Notes: generated from the sequence alone by a model not told the origin. A stretch of 64,000 nucleotides of DNA from Deferrisoma camini S3R1 (GCF_000526155.1 NZ_JAFN01000001.1:3412264-3476263); one strand, 5' to 3'. Shown: positions 44,551-53,002, numbered from the stretch's first letter. Numbers and translations: made by a program.

Positions 44551-44577
44551 AAAACGAAAAGCCCCGCCCAGGGGGCT
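44551..44577 (-). terminator. Rho-independent terminator of fbp
   Basis: AGCCCC (minus strand from 44577) pairs with GGGGCT ending at 44560 around a 6-nt loop, followed by TTTTCGTTTT. It lies about 70 bp after the fbp stop. Confidence 0.7.
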
Positions 44578-44646
44578 CCCGTTGTCGGCCCGTCGACGAG
44601 ATGGATCCGCCGGCCCGCCCGCAATCCCGGTTCCCGTGCCGGCCGG

Positions 44647-45675
44647 TCAGGCGCTCCCGTCGTATTGGGCGATGAACTCCTCGGCCTCCCGCACGTTCTC
44701 GACCGAGCCCGCGAAGAACGGCACCCTCTGGTGGAGCGACTCGGGCACCACGTCCAGCACGGGCCCTTGACCGGTGCTGGCGGCCCCGCCGGCCTGCTCG
44801 CACAGGAACGCCATGGGCGCGCACTCGTACAGGAGCCGCAGCTTTCCGTGGGGTTTGCGCGGGTCCTTCGTGTCGGCCGGGTACATGAAGATGCCGCCCT
44901 TGAGAAGGGTCCGGTGCATGTCCGCCACCATCGACCCGATGTACCGGGCCCCGTAGGGCCGACCAGAGGAGGAGTCCTTCTCCTTCATGTGCGCCACGAA
45001 CCGCCGCACGCCCTCCGACCAGTAGGGGAAGTTCCCCTCGTTCACCGAGTAGGTCTTGCCCCGGGCCGGGATCCGGATGTCCGGGTGGCTCTTCAGGAAC
45101 TCGCCCACCGACGGGTCCAGGGTGAAGCCGTGCACGCCGTTGCCCGTGCTGAGCACCAGGATGGTGGAGCTGCCGTACACCACGTACCCGGCCGCGGCCA
45201 GGCGCCGACCCGGCTGGAGGAGGTCGTCGGGGGTGCCCTCGTCCCCCTCGGACACCCGGCGGTGGATGGCGAAGATCGACCCGATGCTCACGTTCACGTC
45301 GATGTTCGAAGATCCGTCCAGCGGGTCGATGGCGATGGCGTACTTGGCCTTCCGCCACTTGGGCGGGAACACCACCGGCTCGGCAAGCTCCTCGCTGGCG
45401 AGGATGCAGAAGTGGCCGCTGTGCCGAAGCACCGACATCCACACCTCGTTGGCGTACCGGTCCAGCTTCAGCACCTCCTCGCCCTGCACGTTGCGCTCGC
45501 CGGTGTAGCCCAGGAGGTCCACCAGCCCGGCCTTGTTGACCTCGCGGGAGATCACCTTGGCCGCCCACGCGACCTGGTTCAGGATGTCGCTGAACTCGCC
45601 GGTGGCCTCCGGGTGGATCTGCTGCTCCTCCCAGATGTGGCGCGTCAGGGTGACGCCCAAACCCCTTCCGTCCAT
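44647..45675 (-). CDS. fbp: Fructose-1,6-bisphosphatase class 1
   Basis: 342 aa, usual length. Metal-binding signatures ASEELAE (Glu) and AIDPLDGSSNIDVNVSIG, and the substrate region GRPYGARYIGSMVADMHRTLLKGGIFMYP are all present. Hydrolyses fructose 1,6-bisphosphate in gluconeogenesis. Start preceded by AGGGAGGAG. An 8-bp array and a GGGCCGAAAGCCC palindrome lie just upstream. Confidence 0.96.
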   Translation of the reverse strand: MDGRGLGVTLTRHIWEEQQIHPEATGEFSDILNQVAWAAKVISREVNKAGLVDLLGYTGERNVQGEEVLKLDRYANEVWMSVLRHSGHFCILASEELAEPVVFPPKWRKAKYAIAIDPLDGSSNIDVNVSIGSIFAIHRRVSEGDEGTPDDLLQPGRRLAAAGYVVYGSSTILVLSTGNGVHGFTLDPSVGEFLKSHPDIRIPARGKTYSVNEGNFPYWSEGVRRFVAHMKEKDSSSGRPYGARYIGSMVADMHRTLLKGGIFMYPADTKDPRKPHGKLRLLYECAPMAFLCEQAGGAASTGQGPVLDVVPESLHQRVPFFAGSVENVREAEEFIAQYDGSA

Positions 45676-45707
45676 GCTGCTCCTCCCTTGGCTTCGGGGC
45701 CGTCATT

Positions 45708-45760
45708 GGGCTTTCGGCCCGCTAGGACGCTAGGAAGCTGAGAGGCTAGGAGGCTGAAAG
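45708..45760 (-). repeat. Palindrome plus 8-bp tandem array upstream of fbp
   Basis: GGGCTTTCGGCCC (45708-45720) followed on the plus strand by five octamers GCTRGGAN (45721-45760). In fbp sense the octamers read CTCCTAGC/TTCCTAGC and the palindrome follows them, 33 bp before the ATG. Confidence 0.88.
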
Positions 45761-45837
45761 CCCCTTTGGTCTCCCAGTGTTTCAGTTAGGTCTGCGCTAA
45801 AACGTCGCCACGTAAACAGCTTGGGGATCGGTTCGAG

Positions 45838-46656
45838 CTAGGTGTTCCCTCTGCGCGGCCTGTCGGCCGGGTCGAGGCGAAACCGGGCCCACACCGGGGC
45901 GTGGTCCGACGGCCGCTTCCAGCGGCGGGGCGACAGGTCCACGTCGCACTCCTCGCACCGATCGGCCAGGGCCGGGTTCGCCAGGATGTGGTCGATCCGC
46001 AGCCCCTCGTTCTTCCAAAACGCGCCCCCGCGGTAGTCCCACCAGGTGTATCGGTTCCCGTCTTCCGGGTGCAGTTGCCTGAAACAGTCCACCAATCCAC
46101 GGCCTTTGAGCGCCTCCAAGGCCTCCCGTTCCGGAACCGAGAACAGGACCCGACCCTCCCATGCCTCCGGATCATAGACGTCGCGCGCCTCCGGGGCCAC
46201 ATTGAAGTCCCCCGCCAGGACCACGGCTGGGTTCTGGGCGAGCTGCTGGTCCAGGTACCTTCCCAGCTCCTCGAAGAACCGGAGCTTCGCCTCGAACTTC
46301 TCGGATCCCACCGCCTCGCCGTTGGGGACGTAGACGGAAAGGACCCGCACTCCCGCCGCCGTCACGGCCAGCAGCCGCCGTTCCCGGTTCAGCGGGTGAT
46401 CCGGAGGCAGGTGAGGAAACCCCACCACCGGATCCTCCAGGGGGAGGGAGGACACCACGGCCACGCCGTGGTATCCCTTCTGCCCGGCCACGGCCAGGTG
46501 GAGCCCGCGCTCCTCGAACGACTCCCGGGGAAACGCGGGGTCCTCCACCTTGATCTCCTGCAGGCACAGCACGTCCGGTCGGCGCCGCTCCCAGTACCGG
46601 AGCACGTGGTCCAGCCGGGCCCGCACGGAGTTCACGTTCCAGGTGGCCAGGAGCAT
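45838..46656 (-). CDS. xth: Exodeoxyribonuclease III
   Basis: 272 aa from the ATG at 46656. Begins [17 protein letters not shown], then [10 protein letters not shown] (metal Glu), [46 protein letters not shown] and [10 protein letters not shown] with the catalytic His. Class II AP endonuclease and 3'-5' exonuclease for base-excision repair. The frame is open far upstream through REP-like DNA, which is not coding. Confidence 0.94.
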   Translation of the reverse strand: MLLATWNVNSVRARLDHVLRYWERRRPDVLCLQEIKVEDPAFPRESFEERGLHLAVAGQKGYHGVAVVSSLPLEDPVVGFPHLPPDHPLNRERRLLAVTAAGVRVLSVYVPNGEAVGSEKFEAKLRFFEELGRYLDQQLAQNPAVVLAGDFNVAPEARDVYDPEAWEGRVLFSVPEREALEALKGRGLVDCFRQLHPEDGNRYTWWDYRGGAFWKNEGLRIDHILANPALADRCEECDVDLSPRRWKRPSDHAPVWARFRLDPADRPRRGNT

Positions 46657-46849
46657 GGGGTCCGGATCCTCGATCAAGGGAAAAGGCCGGCGAGTAGTAC
46701 TAGCAGACGCGGGCCGGGTCGAACAAGCCCGGGCTCGGGCTTGCATCCCCCGGGCGATCGTGTTAGCCATGCCCGTTCCTCCCGGTGGGCTGGATGGGCG
46801 GCCTTCGGGCCCCGGCGTGGCCGCTTCTCCCCCTGAGGGAGCGGCATCC

Positions 46850-46925
46850 GGGCCGCGACAAAGCCCCTGCCGGGCCTCGCGGCCCGGGATCGCGGCCGGA
46901 AGGCCGCTCCTACACCCGGGGGGCC
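46850..46925. repeat. REP-like hairpin region before hemL
   Basis: Contains GATCGCGGCCGGAAGGCCGC followed by TCCTACA, the hairpin-plus-tail design of REP sequences, and a partner GCATCCGGGCCGCGACAAAG about 40 bp to the left, giving a possible inverted pair. The rest of 46657-47008 shows nothing else recognised. Confidence 0.55.
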
Positions 46926-47008
46926 AAGGCGAGTTGCCGGGCCTCGTCCGCCCGCCCCCGCATGGGGCCTGGGACCCCCATGGAACCGATTGCTTCGCGG
47001 AGGATCCG

Positions 47009-48292
47009 ATGCGCCACGACCGTTCCCTCGAACTGTTCGAAACGGCCCAGTCGTTCATTCCCGGAGGCGTGAACAGCCCCGTGCGGGCGTTTCGGGCCGT
47101 GGGCGGAAAGCCGGTGTTCATCGCCCGGGCCGAAGGGGCCCGCCTGTACGACGTGGACGGCAACGCCTACATCGACTACGTGGGGTCCTGGGGGCCGATG
47201 ATCCTGGGCCACAACCATCCCGAGGTCCGCGAGGCGCTGGAGAAGGCGCTGGCGGACGGCACCTCCTTCGGCGCCCCCACCGCCCTGGAGGTGGAGATGG
47301 CCGAGCTGGTGTGCGAGATCGTGCCCAGCGTGGAGATGGTGCGCATGGTGAACTCGGGCACCGAAGCGACCATGAGCGCCATCCGGCTCGCCCGCGGGTA
47401 CACCGGCCGGGACAAGATCGTGAAGTGCGAGGGGTGCTACCATGGCCACGGCGACTCGCTGCTGGTGAAGGCCGGGTCAGGGGCGACCACCTTCGGGGTG
47501 CCCACCAGCCCGGGCGTGCCGGCCGATTTCGCCAAGCACACCCTTACCATCCCCTACAACGATCTCGAGGCCCTGGAGCGGGTGGTCCGCGACAACCCGG
47601 ACCAGATCGCCTGCCTGATCGTGGAGCCGGTGCCGGGGAACATGGGCTGCATCCCGCCGGCGCCCGGGTACCTGGAGGGCCTGCGGGAGATCACGGCCCG
47701 GGAGGGGATCGTGCTCATCTTCGACGAGGTGATGAGCGGGTTTCGGGTGGCCCTGGGCGGCGCCCAGCAGCGGTTCGGGGTGACCCCCGACCTCACGACC
47801 CTGGGCAAGATCATCGGCGGCGGCCTACCGGTGGGGGCGTACGGCGGCCGGCGCGAGATCATGGAGAAGGTGGCGCCGGTGGGGCCGGTGTACCAGGCGG
47901 GAACCCTGTCGGGGAACCCTCTGGCCATGACCGCCGGCCTGACCACCCTGCGACTCCTGCGCCGGCCCGGGGTGTACGAGGCCTTGGAGGAGAAGTCGGC
48001 CCGCCTCTGCGACGGCATGGCCGAGGTGTTCTCTCGCCGAGGGGTGCCGGCGTTCCACACCCGGGTCGGGTCGATGTTCACCACCTTCTTCCAGAAGGGG
48101 CCGGTCCGCGACTACGCCTCGGCCCTGCAGAGCGACACCGAGGCGTTCGGCCGGTTCTTCCGGGGGATGCTGGAGCGGGGGGTGAACCTGGCGCCCAGCC
48201 AGTTCGAGGCGGGGTTCATGAGCCTGGCCCATACGGACGACGACATCGCCCGGACCGTGGAGGCGGCGGACGAGGTGCTGGCCGGGTTCTAG
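47009..48292 (+). CDS. hemL: Glutamate-1-semialdehyde 2,1-aminomutase
   Basis: 427 aa from the ATG at 47009, behind GCGGAGG. PLP aminotransferase fold with [60 protein letters not shown] and the PLP lysine in [17 protein letters not shown]. Converts glutamate-1-semialdehyde to 5-aminolevulinate for tetrapyrroles (haem, cobalamin). A stop-proximal repeat (48291-48350) begins at its stop codon. Confidence 0.96.
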   Translation: MRHDRSLELFETAQSFIPGGVNSPVRAFRAVGGKPVFIARAEGARLYDVDGNAYIDYVGSWGPMILGHNHPEVREALEKALADGTSFGAPTALEVEMAELVCEIVPSVEMVRMVNSGTEATMSAIRLARGYTGRDKIVKCEGCYHGHGDSLLVKAGSGATTFGVPTSPGVPADFAKHTLTIPYNDLEALERVVRDNPDQIACLIVEPVPGNMGCIPPAPGYLEGLREITAREGIVLIFDEVMSGFRVALGGAQQRFGVTPDLTTLGKIIGGGLPVGAYGGRREIMEKVAPVGPVYQAGTLSGNPLAMTAGLTTLRLLRRPGVYEALEEKSARLCDGMAEVFSRRGVPAFHTRVGSMFTTFFQKGPVRDYASALQSDTEAFGRFFRGMLERGVNLAPSQFEAGFMSLAHTDDDIARTVEAADEVLAGF

Positions 48293-48350
48293 TGTGGCGT
48301 TTCTGAAATTTGGTGGTTTTCCCGGGGGGTGGGGCTGGGGGCCCCTCCTT
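48291..48350 (+). repeat. Stop-proximal repeat after hemL
   Basis: From CTAGTGTGGCGTTTCTGAAA through TTTGGTGGTTTTCCCG to GGGTGGGGCTGGGGG. The sequence after the tetR stop (62104-62156) matches closely, starting at the same point relative to the stop (the TAG itself is part of the repeat). Confidence 0.7.
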
Positions 48351-48588
48351 CGTGAACGGCCTCGCAGGGGCCGCATCGGCGCGGTCCGCTGCGGCGCGTG
48401 AGGGCACGCGCCGCGGCCGCTCCCCTGGCGCCGGGCGGACCGGGCTGCTCGGCCGTCGCGCTTCGTCGGAGCCCCCAGCCCCACCGGAGCAATCCGCAGA
48501 CGTTTTTGCGAAACGGTACGCTAGCCATACGGACGCGATCCGGGGGCGGAGTTCGGCCTCCAGCGACCAAGAACCAATAACCGCTTCC
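48351..48588. other. Intergenic stretch between hemL and the F0 operon
   Basis: Very GC-rich with several complementary tracts (for example GGGGCC...GGCCCC and GCCCCCAGCCCCACC matching the GGTGGGGCTGGGGGC of the stop-proximal repeat at 48336), so the whole region 48330-48495 may fold as one long imperfect hairpin. No coding frame supported. Confidence 0.45.
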
Positions 48589-48618
48589 TTGACCCGTTTT
48601 TCGGCCGTGTGCTATAGA
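48589..48618 (+). promoter_or_regulatory. Sigma-70 type promoter for the F0 operon
   Basis: TTGACC at 48589-48594, 18 bp, TATAGA at 48613-48618, about 45 bp before the PII-like gene. Confidence 0.6.
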
Positions 48619-48668
48619 GGGCCGACTTTTCGGCCCGGGGCCTTGTCCGGGCGCCCCGGGGCGTGCCC

Positions 48669-49001
48669 ATGCAGCTTCTCATCCTGGTTCTCAACCGCGA
48701 AGAAAAGCTCGAAGAGGTCCTCACGTTCTTCCTGGAGGAGGGCGTCAGCGGCGCCACCATCCTGGAGAGCGAGGGGATGGGGCGCTTCCTTACCCAGGAG
48801 GTCCCCATCTTCGCCGGGTTCCGGGACCTGTTCGCGCCGGCCCGGCCGTTCAACCGCACGATCCTCTCGGTGGTGCCCGACCACATGGTGGACCACCTGG
48901 CCGAGGGGCTGGGCAAGATCCTGGGCGGATGGGAGAACCGGGGGCAGGGCGTGCTGTTCACCGTGCCCGTGGGACGCACCTGGGGGGTGCCGACCGAATG
49001 A
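48669..49001 (+). CDS. PII-like small protein at the head of the F0 operon
   Basis: 110 aa from the ATG at 48669 (GTG 48663 possible). The alternating strand-helix pattern (MQLLILVLNREEKLEEVLTF, GVSGATILESEGMG, then RTILSVVPDHMVDHLAEGL and GQGVLFTVPVGRTWG) is that of the PII/CutA-type ferredoxin-like fold, with a TILES segment where PII proteins have their first strand-turn. The uridylylated T-loop Tyr of GlnB is not evident. PII-like proteins usually sense nucleotides and form trimers. Stop overlaps atpZ start (ATGA), so expression is tied to ATP synthase. Function is not known to me. Confidence 0.65.
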   Translation: MQLLILVLNREEKLEEVLTFFLEEGVSGATILESEGMGRFLTQEVPIFAGFRDLFAPARPFNRTILSVVPDHMVDHLAEGLGKILGGWENRGQGVLFTVPVGRTWGVPTE

Positions 49002-49249
49002 AGGCGCCTCGGCGCGAGACCGTCCGGTTGATCACCCACGTCAGCGCCGGCACCCTGGAGTTGGGGATGTCGGTGGCGATCGGGGCGGGAATCGGGTACG
49101 CCCTGGACTCCTGGCTCGGCACCGACCCGTGGATGACGCTCCTTTGGCTCGTCGCCGGGGTGATCGCCGGTTTCCGGAGCCTCATCCGGGTGCTCCAGAG
49201 CCTGGAACGGGCCGAGGGGCAGAAGGAAGACGATGGAAACGCCCCCTGA
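48998..49249 (+). CDS. AtpZ/AtpI-family F1F0 accessory protein
   Basis: 83 aa from the ATG at 48998. Two membrane helices (about 22-38 and 45-65) with the typical GIGYALDSWLGTDPW turn of AtpZ/AtpQ proteins. These help assemble the F0 ring or form a cation channel. Overlaps the PII-like gene at its start and the next atpI gene by 17 bp at its end. Confidence 0.82.
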   Translation: MKAPRRETVRLITHVSAGTLELGMSVAIGAGIGYALDSWLGTDPWMTLLWLVAGVIAGFRSLIRVLQSLERAEGQKEDDGNAP

Positions 49250-49643
49250 GACCCCGGACGCGCCGTTGGGGGACGCCGGGGACGACGCCGGCGAGGTCAT
49301 CAGCATCCGGCGGATCCAGGTGTTCAACCTGGTCCTGACCGCGGTGGGTACCCTGGTGGGGCTGTGGCTGTCGCGGCGGTTCGCCCTGGGGGTGCTGCTT
49401 GGGGGGCTGGTGATGGCCGCAAACTTCAAGGTGATGGCGGCCGTGCTGCGATCGGTGTTCCTCAAGGGGTCCACGAGCCCGGTGAACGTGGGCCTGTACT
49501 GGGTCAAGTTCGCGGGGTTGATGCTCCTGGTGGGGGTGTTGGTCGTGAAGTTCCGGGTGGACGCCATCGGCCTGCTATGCGGGCTCGGCGCCATCTTCAT
49601 CGCCATCACGATGGAGGCGGTGCTGCGGCTGATCGGGTGGTGA
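49233..49643 (+). CDS. atpI: ATP synthase subunit I (AtpI)
   Basis: 136 aa. Polar N-terminus of about 25 residues, then four membrane helices (about 30-46, 48-68, 88-104 and 108-128), matching the ATP_synt_I family (PF03899) that assists c-ring assembly. Overlaps atpZ by 17 bp and is followed 55 bp later by atpB. Confidence 0.82.
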   Translation: METPPETPDAPLGDAGDDAGEVISIRRIQVFNLVLTAVGTLVGLWLSRRFALGVLLGGLVMAANFKVMAAVLRSVFLKGSTSPVNVGLYWVKFAGLMLLVGVLVVKFRVDAIGLLCGLGAIFIAITMEAVLRLIGW

Positions 49644-49698
49644 GCCGGCCCGGGTACCTCTTCTTTACGGTTTCTGTACAGGGAGGCAGCGTTTCGTC

Positions 49699-50451
49699 AT
49701 GGCCGCGGAAGGGTCCCACGACATCTACTGGAGTTCCCTGATCCCCGGGTTGAAGCAGCTGGAGCAGCGGTTCCTCAACCCGTCCAACGGGGAGCCCGCG
49801 CTCCACGTGTCCAACGCGATCCTGGTCGTGCTCATCATTCTGACCCTGGCGTTCATCGCCCGGTCGAAGATCAAGGACCGGATCGAGCGGGACGAGGACC
49901 TGATCCCGGAGGCGGGGCTGACGATTCGCAACGTCATGGAGCTCATGGTCTCGGGCATTTTGAAAATCATGGAGGACTCCATGGGCCACGTGGCCCCGCG
50001 GTTCCTGTACCTGGTGGGGTCGTTGGCGTTCTTCATCCTGTTCTCCAACCTCTCCGGGCTGGTTCCCGGCTTCGCACCGCCCACCGACAACCTCAACACG
50101 ACCCTGGCCTGCGCTCTGGTGGTGTTCGTGGCCTATAACCTGTACGGGTTCAAGGAGCACGGGCTCGCGTACCTGAAGCACTTCATGGGGCCGTTCTGGT
50201 GGCTCGCCTGGCTCATGATCCCCATCGAGATCATCTCGCACCTGGCCCGGCCCATGAGCCTGAGCCTTCGTCTGTTCGGGAACATCATGGGGGACCACAA
50301 GGTGGGCGCCATCTTCTTCATGCTGGTGCCTTTGGCCGTGCCGGTGTTCACGCTGGTGCTGGGCCTGTTCGTGTCGTTCGTGCAGACCTTCGTGTTCATG
50401 CTGCTCACCATGGTGTACCTGTCGGGCGCCATCGAGCACGCGGAACATTAA
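49699..50451 (+). CDS. atpB: ATP synthase F0 subunit a
   Basis: 250 aa. Six hydrophobic helices; the essential Arg lies in LARPMSLSLRLFGNIMGDH and the partner Gln/Glu helix near the C-terminus (LFVSFVQTFVFMLLTMVYL). Forms the half-channels next to the c-ring. No b, b', delta or F1 genes follow, so the ATP synthase genes are split, as in Geobacter and relatives. Confidence 0.95.
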   Translation: MAAEGSHDIYWSSLIPGLKQLEQRFLNPSNGEPALHVSNAILVVLIILTLAFIARSKIKDRIERDEDLIPEAGLTIRNVMELMVSGILKIMEDSMGHVAPRFLYLVGSLAFFILFSNLSGLVPGFAPPTDNLNTTLACALVVFVAYNLYGFKEHGLAYLKHFMGPFWWLAWLMIPIEIISHLARPMSLSLRLFGNIMGDHKVGAIFFMLVPLAVPVFTLVLGLFVSFVQTFVFMLLTMVYLSGAIEHAEH

Positions 50452-50528
50452 AGAGGTAGTTTTCGGCTACGCGGGTCGAGAAAAGGGCCTGCGTTCTTCA
50501 AAAACCCAGAGGAGAGGAGGTGAGAGAC

Positions 50529-50861
50529 ATGCTCAAGCGGATCTGGACCATCGCACCCATGGCCTTCATGGCCGTCGCCATGGCCGCCCCGGCGTTCGCT
50601 GCCGAGGCCGGCGCCGAGGGCGCCGAGAACCTGGCCCTGCGCGGGCTGCTGGCCCTGTCGGCCGGCTTCGCCATCGCCATCGCCGCCGCGTTCGGCGCCC
50701 TGGGTCAGTCCAAGGGTCTTGCGGCCGCCCTGGAGGGCATCGCCCGCAACCCCGCCGCCAGCGGGAAGCTGGTGACCCCGATGATCATCGGCCTCGCCAT
50801 GATCGAGTCGCTGGTGATCTACGCCCTGGTCATCGCGCTGATGATCGTGCTGAAGCTGTAG
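50529..50861 (+). CDS. atpE: ATP synthase F0 subunit c
   Basis: 110 aa from the ATG at 50529, with GGAGAGGAGG ahead. Longer than the usual 80-90 aa because of an N-terminal signal-like segment (about 1-28, ending APAFAAEAG), probably removed. The two-helix hairpin has the ion-binding Glu in [12 protein letters not shown]. Gln in the first helix (GALGQSK), Glu-Ser, and Tyr four residues on line up with the sodium-binding set of Ilyobacter-type c subunits. A strong terminator ends the operon at 50906-50940. Confidence 0.93.
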   Translation: MLKRIWTIAPMAFMAVAMAAPAFAAEAGAEGAENLALRGLLALSAGFAIAIAAAFGALGQSKGLAAALEGIARNPAASGKLVTPMIIGLAMIESLVIYALVIALMIVLKL

Positions 50862-50905
50862 GAGGCCGTTTCTCCTACCGGCTTCTTCATCTCGATTCGT
50901 TTCGA

Positions 50906-50940
50906 GGGCAGGGAGATCTCCCTGCCCTTTTTGTTTTTTT
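50906..50940 (+). terminator. Rho-independent terminator of the F0 operon
   Basis: Perfect palindrome GGGCAGGGAGA/TCTCCCTGCCC (50906-50927) followed by TTTTTGTTTTTTT. Confidence 0.93.
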
Positions 50941-51029
50941 CCGCTTCGGCCGACGGTCCTCGGTCTGGGGCCCCGTGGCACACGCGGATGCCCCCTTCCG
51001 GAACACGGCCGAAAATCGGCTCGTCACCT

Positions 51030-51145
51030 TACCATTTCGCGGTCCGAGCCTCGGAGGCGCTGCGCGGCGAGTTGGGGGGCCGCACCCGGCTCTCCGGCCA
51101 CCCCCCTGCCCCTCCGACCAGGGAGCGATGGCGCTTATTTGTCCG
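51030..51145 (+). repeat. Modular repeat with REP-like element, copy 2
   Basis: Starts with GGTCCGAGCCTCGGAGGCGC and GCTGCGCGGCGAG, seen again at 62362-62395, then GCCGCACCCGGCTCTCCGGC, and ends with the REP-like string CCTCCGACCAGGGAGCGATG continuing to TTTGTCCG (51111-51145), matching 42583-42619 and 57029-57063. Between 50941 and 51427 there is no supported gene. Confidence 0.75.
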
Positions 51146-51185
51146 CCAGGTTGGTACTAATACCAACGGAACTATCGTCAGATCT

Positions 51186-51418
51186 CCGGCCTTCACAAGG
51201 GAACCAGCGGGTGGGGGGCTGGTGGAGAGCCGGGCGCGGCCCCTTACGTCGCCGCGCCCTCACCCGGCTTGGATCGCTTTGGAAGTTCAGGAACTTCCGC
51301 CACCGGCGCCCCGGCCTACCGGGCTGACAACGGCATGCGAAGGCGCGGCGAAAAGGGTGCCGCACTCGCGCCCGGCCGGAGCCAGTCCCCCACCCGCGTC
51401 CGGCAATACCTTCGTAGG
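51186..51418. repeat. MITE-like long repeat, copy A
   Basis: Shares long blocks with 61129-61382: GGTGGGGGGCTGGTGGAGAG, then CGCGGCCCCTTA, GTCGCCGCGCCCTC, GAAGGCGCGGCGA, TGCCGCACTCGCGCCCGGCC and GGCAATAC. The left and right parts of each copy are partly inverse-complementary. The IS element inserted only 9 bp beyond its right end. Confidence 0.7.
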
Positions 51419-51427
51419 CCTTAGTAA

Positions 51428-52967
51428 TTCTACTTTGTCAGATTCGCCGAGGCCTTGGCAAAGAGCGGGTCCGGAAGTATAGTAGCTCTGGGATTCATCG
51501 TAACACTTTGAAATAAAAGGAGGATTAGAATGATTACTAAATAGGAACTGACTAGGTAATAATTCTTCTAATCTAGCCAGCTCCCCTCACCCCCTCGCGG
51601 AGTTGGAGCACGACCTGGATCGGTTCACAGCACGCTACCGATCGCATTTCACCTCTCGTACCCGCTCGTGCGTGAAGGCCGCCGAGGCGTATTTTGCCGG
51701 CTTGGCGCAAGCCCGGAAGCGAAACATGGAGCGCATCGCAGAAGTCGTTCCGGACGCCGACGACCAACGCCTGCAGCATTTTGTGTCGTACTCCCCGTGG
51801 GATCACCGCGAGGTGATCGACCATGTGGCCCGTGACGCCGACCGGTTGTTGGGAGGCTCCCCCAACACGTGTCTGATCGTGGACGAAAGTGGGTTCCCCA
51901 AGAAGGGCGACCGATCGGTTGGCGTTGCGCGCCAGTGGTGTGGGCGCCTGGGCAAGGTGGAGAACTGCCAGGTGGGCGTGTTTGCCGCCCTGGCCCGCGA
52001 CGGGGAGGTGACGCTCACCGATGCACGGCTGTACCTGCCGAAGGCGTGGGCCGAGGATTCGGCCCGGTGCAAGCGGGCGAAGGTTCCGGAAGCCGAGCGG
52101 GGGTATCGCACCAAACCGGAACTGGCCTTGGAGATGGTTCGGCACGCCCGGCGCCTGGGGGTGGAGTTCGCCTGGGTGGGGGCAGATTCGTTCTACGGGG
52201 CCGACCCGAAGTTCCTGCGGGGGTTGGACGCCGACGGGGAAGTGTTCGTGGTGGATGTGAAGGCGTCCCAGCGGATCTACCTGGAGGATCCTCGGCCCCA
52301 GGTACCCCCGCGGCGCAGTGCGCGTGGGAGAGCGCCCCAACGGCCTCGGGCGCAGGGGCCGGAACCGATCCGGGTGGATGCGTGGGTGCGCAACCAACCG
52401 GGGGAGGCCTGGCGGCGTTTGTCGTATCGGGACTCCACGAAGGGCCCACTGTGGGTGGAGGTGCTTCACCGCAGAGTGTGGGTGTGGGACGGGCGGGAGT
52501 CCAAGGCCCACTGCTGGCACCTGATTGTGCGGCGCTCGGTGCGCAACCCGGGGGAGATCAAGTACACGCTGAGCAACGCGCCGGAGCAGACGTCGGTGCG
52601 GCGATTGGCGTACATGCAGGGGCAGCGCTATTGGGTGGAGCGAAGCCTGCAGGAGGCCAAGAGCGAAGTGGGCATGGCCGAGTATCAGGTGCGGTTGTGG
52701 CAGGGGTGGCATCACCACATGGCGATGGTGCTGATGGCGTTGTTGTTCTTGTTGGAGGCACGCCGAAAGCATCGTGGTGCGTTCCCCTTGTTGAGCGCGC
52801 GCGACGTGCGGGAAGTGCTCAGCGTTTTGCTGCCGCGCGCGAACGCGACACTGGAAGACGCCTTGGCGCAGATGGCCCGACGTCACCGGCGAAGGGCATC
52901 CGCGATGGCATCGCACACCAGAAAAGCCAATCAAAGCCAAGCGTTATGAAAATCTGACAAAGTAGAA
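51428..52967 (+). mobile_element. IS701-family insertion sequence, complete
   Basis: 1540 bp bounded by perfect 17-bp inverted repeats: TTCTACTTTGTCAGATT at 51428-51444 and its complement at 52951-52967. GTAA occurs directly outside both ends (51424-51427 and 52968-52971), the 4-bp target duplication expected for this family. It carries one transposase gene. The intact ends and duplication indicate recent insertion. Confidence 0.92.
51603..52949 (+). CDS. IS701-family transposase
   Basis: 448 aa from a TTG at 51603. DDE catalytic positions are visible in CLIVDESGFPKKG, AWVGADSFYGADP and ERSLQEAKSEVGMAEYQVR. The true start is uncertain: an ATG with an excellent AAAAGGAGG site at 51530 opens only a four-codon frame (MITK) in another phase, and the transposase frame upstream to 51552 has no ATG. 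Initiation at the TTG coupled to the short frame, or a frameshift, would keep expression low. The C-terminal frame ends just before the right inverted repeat. Confidence 0.9.
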   Translation: MEHDLDRFTARYRSHFTSRTRSCVKAAEAYFAGLAQARKRNMERIAEVVPDADDQRLQHFVSYSPWDHREVIDHVARDADRLLGGSPNTCLIVDESGFPKKGDRSVGVARQWCGRLGKVENCQVGVFAALARDGEVTLTDARLYLPKAWAEDSARCKRAKVPEAERGYRTKPELALEMVRHARRLGVEFAWVGADSFYGADPKFLRGLDADGEVFVVDVKASQRIYLEDPRPQVPPRRSARGRAPQRPRAQGPEPIRVDAWVRNQPGEAWRRLSYRDSTKGPLWVEVLHRRVWVWDGRESKAHCWHLIVRRSVRNPGEIKYTLSNAPEQTSVRRLAYMQGQRYWVERSLQEAKSEVGMAEYQVRLWQGWHHHMAMVLMALLFLLEARRKHRGAFPLLSARDVREVLSVLLPRANATLEDALAQMARRHRRRASAMASHTRKANQSQAL

Positions 52968-52972
52968 GTAAT

Positions 52973-53002
52973 AAAAAAGGGGCGGCCGATCATCGGCCGC
53001 CC
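52973..53002 (-). terminator. Terminator downstream of the porin gene
   Basis: Palindrome GGGCGGCCGAT/ATCGGCCGCCC (52980-53002) followed on the minus strand by CTTTTTTAT. It is about 305 bp after the porin stop, with repeat elements between, and abuts the IS target site. Confidence 0.75.
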
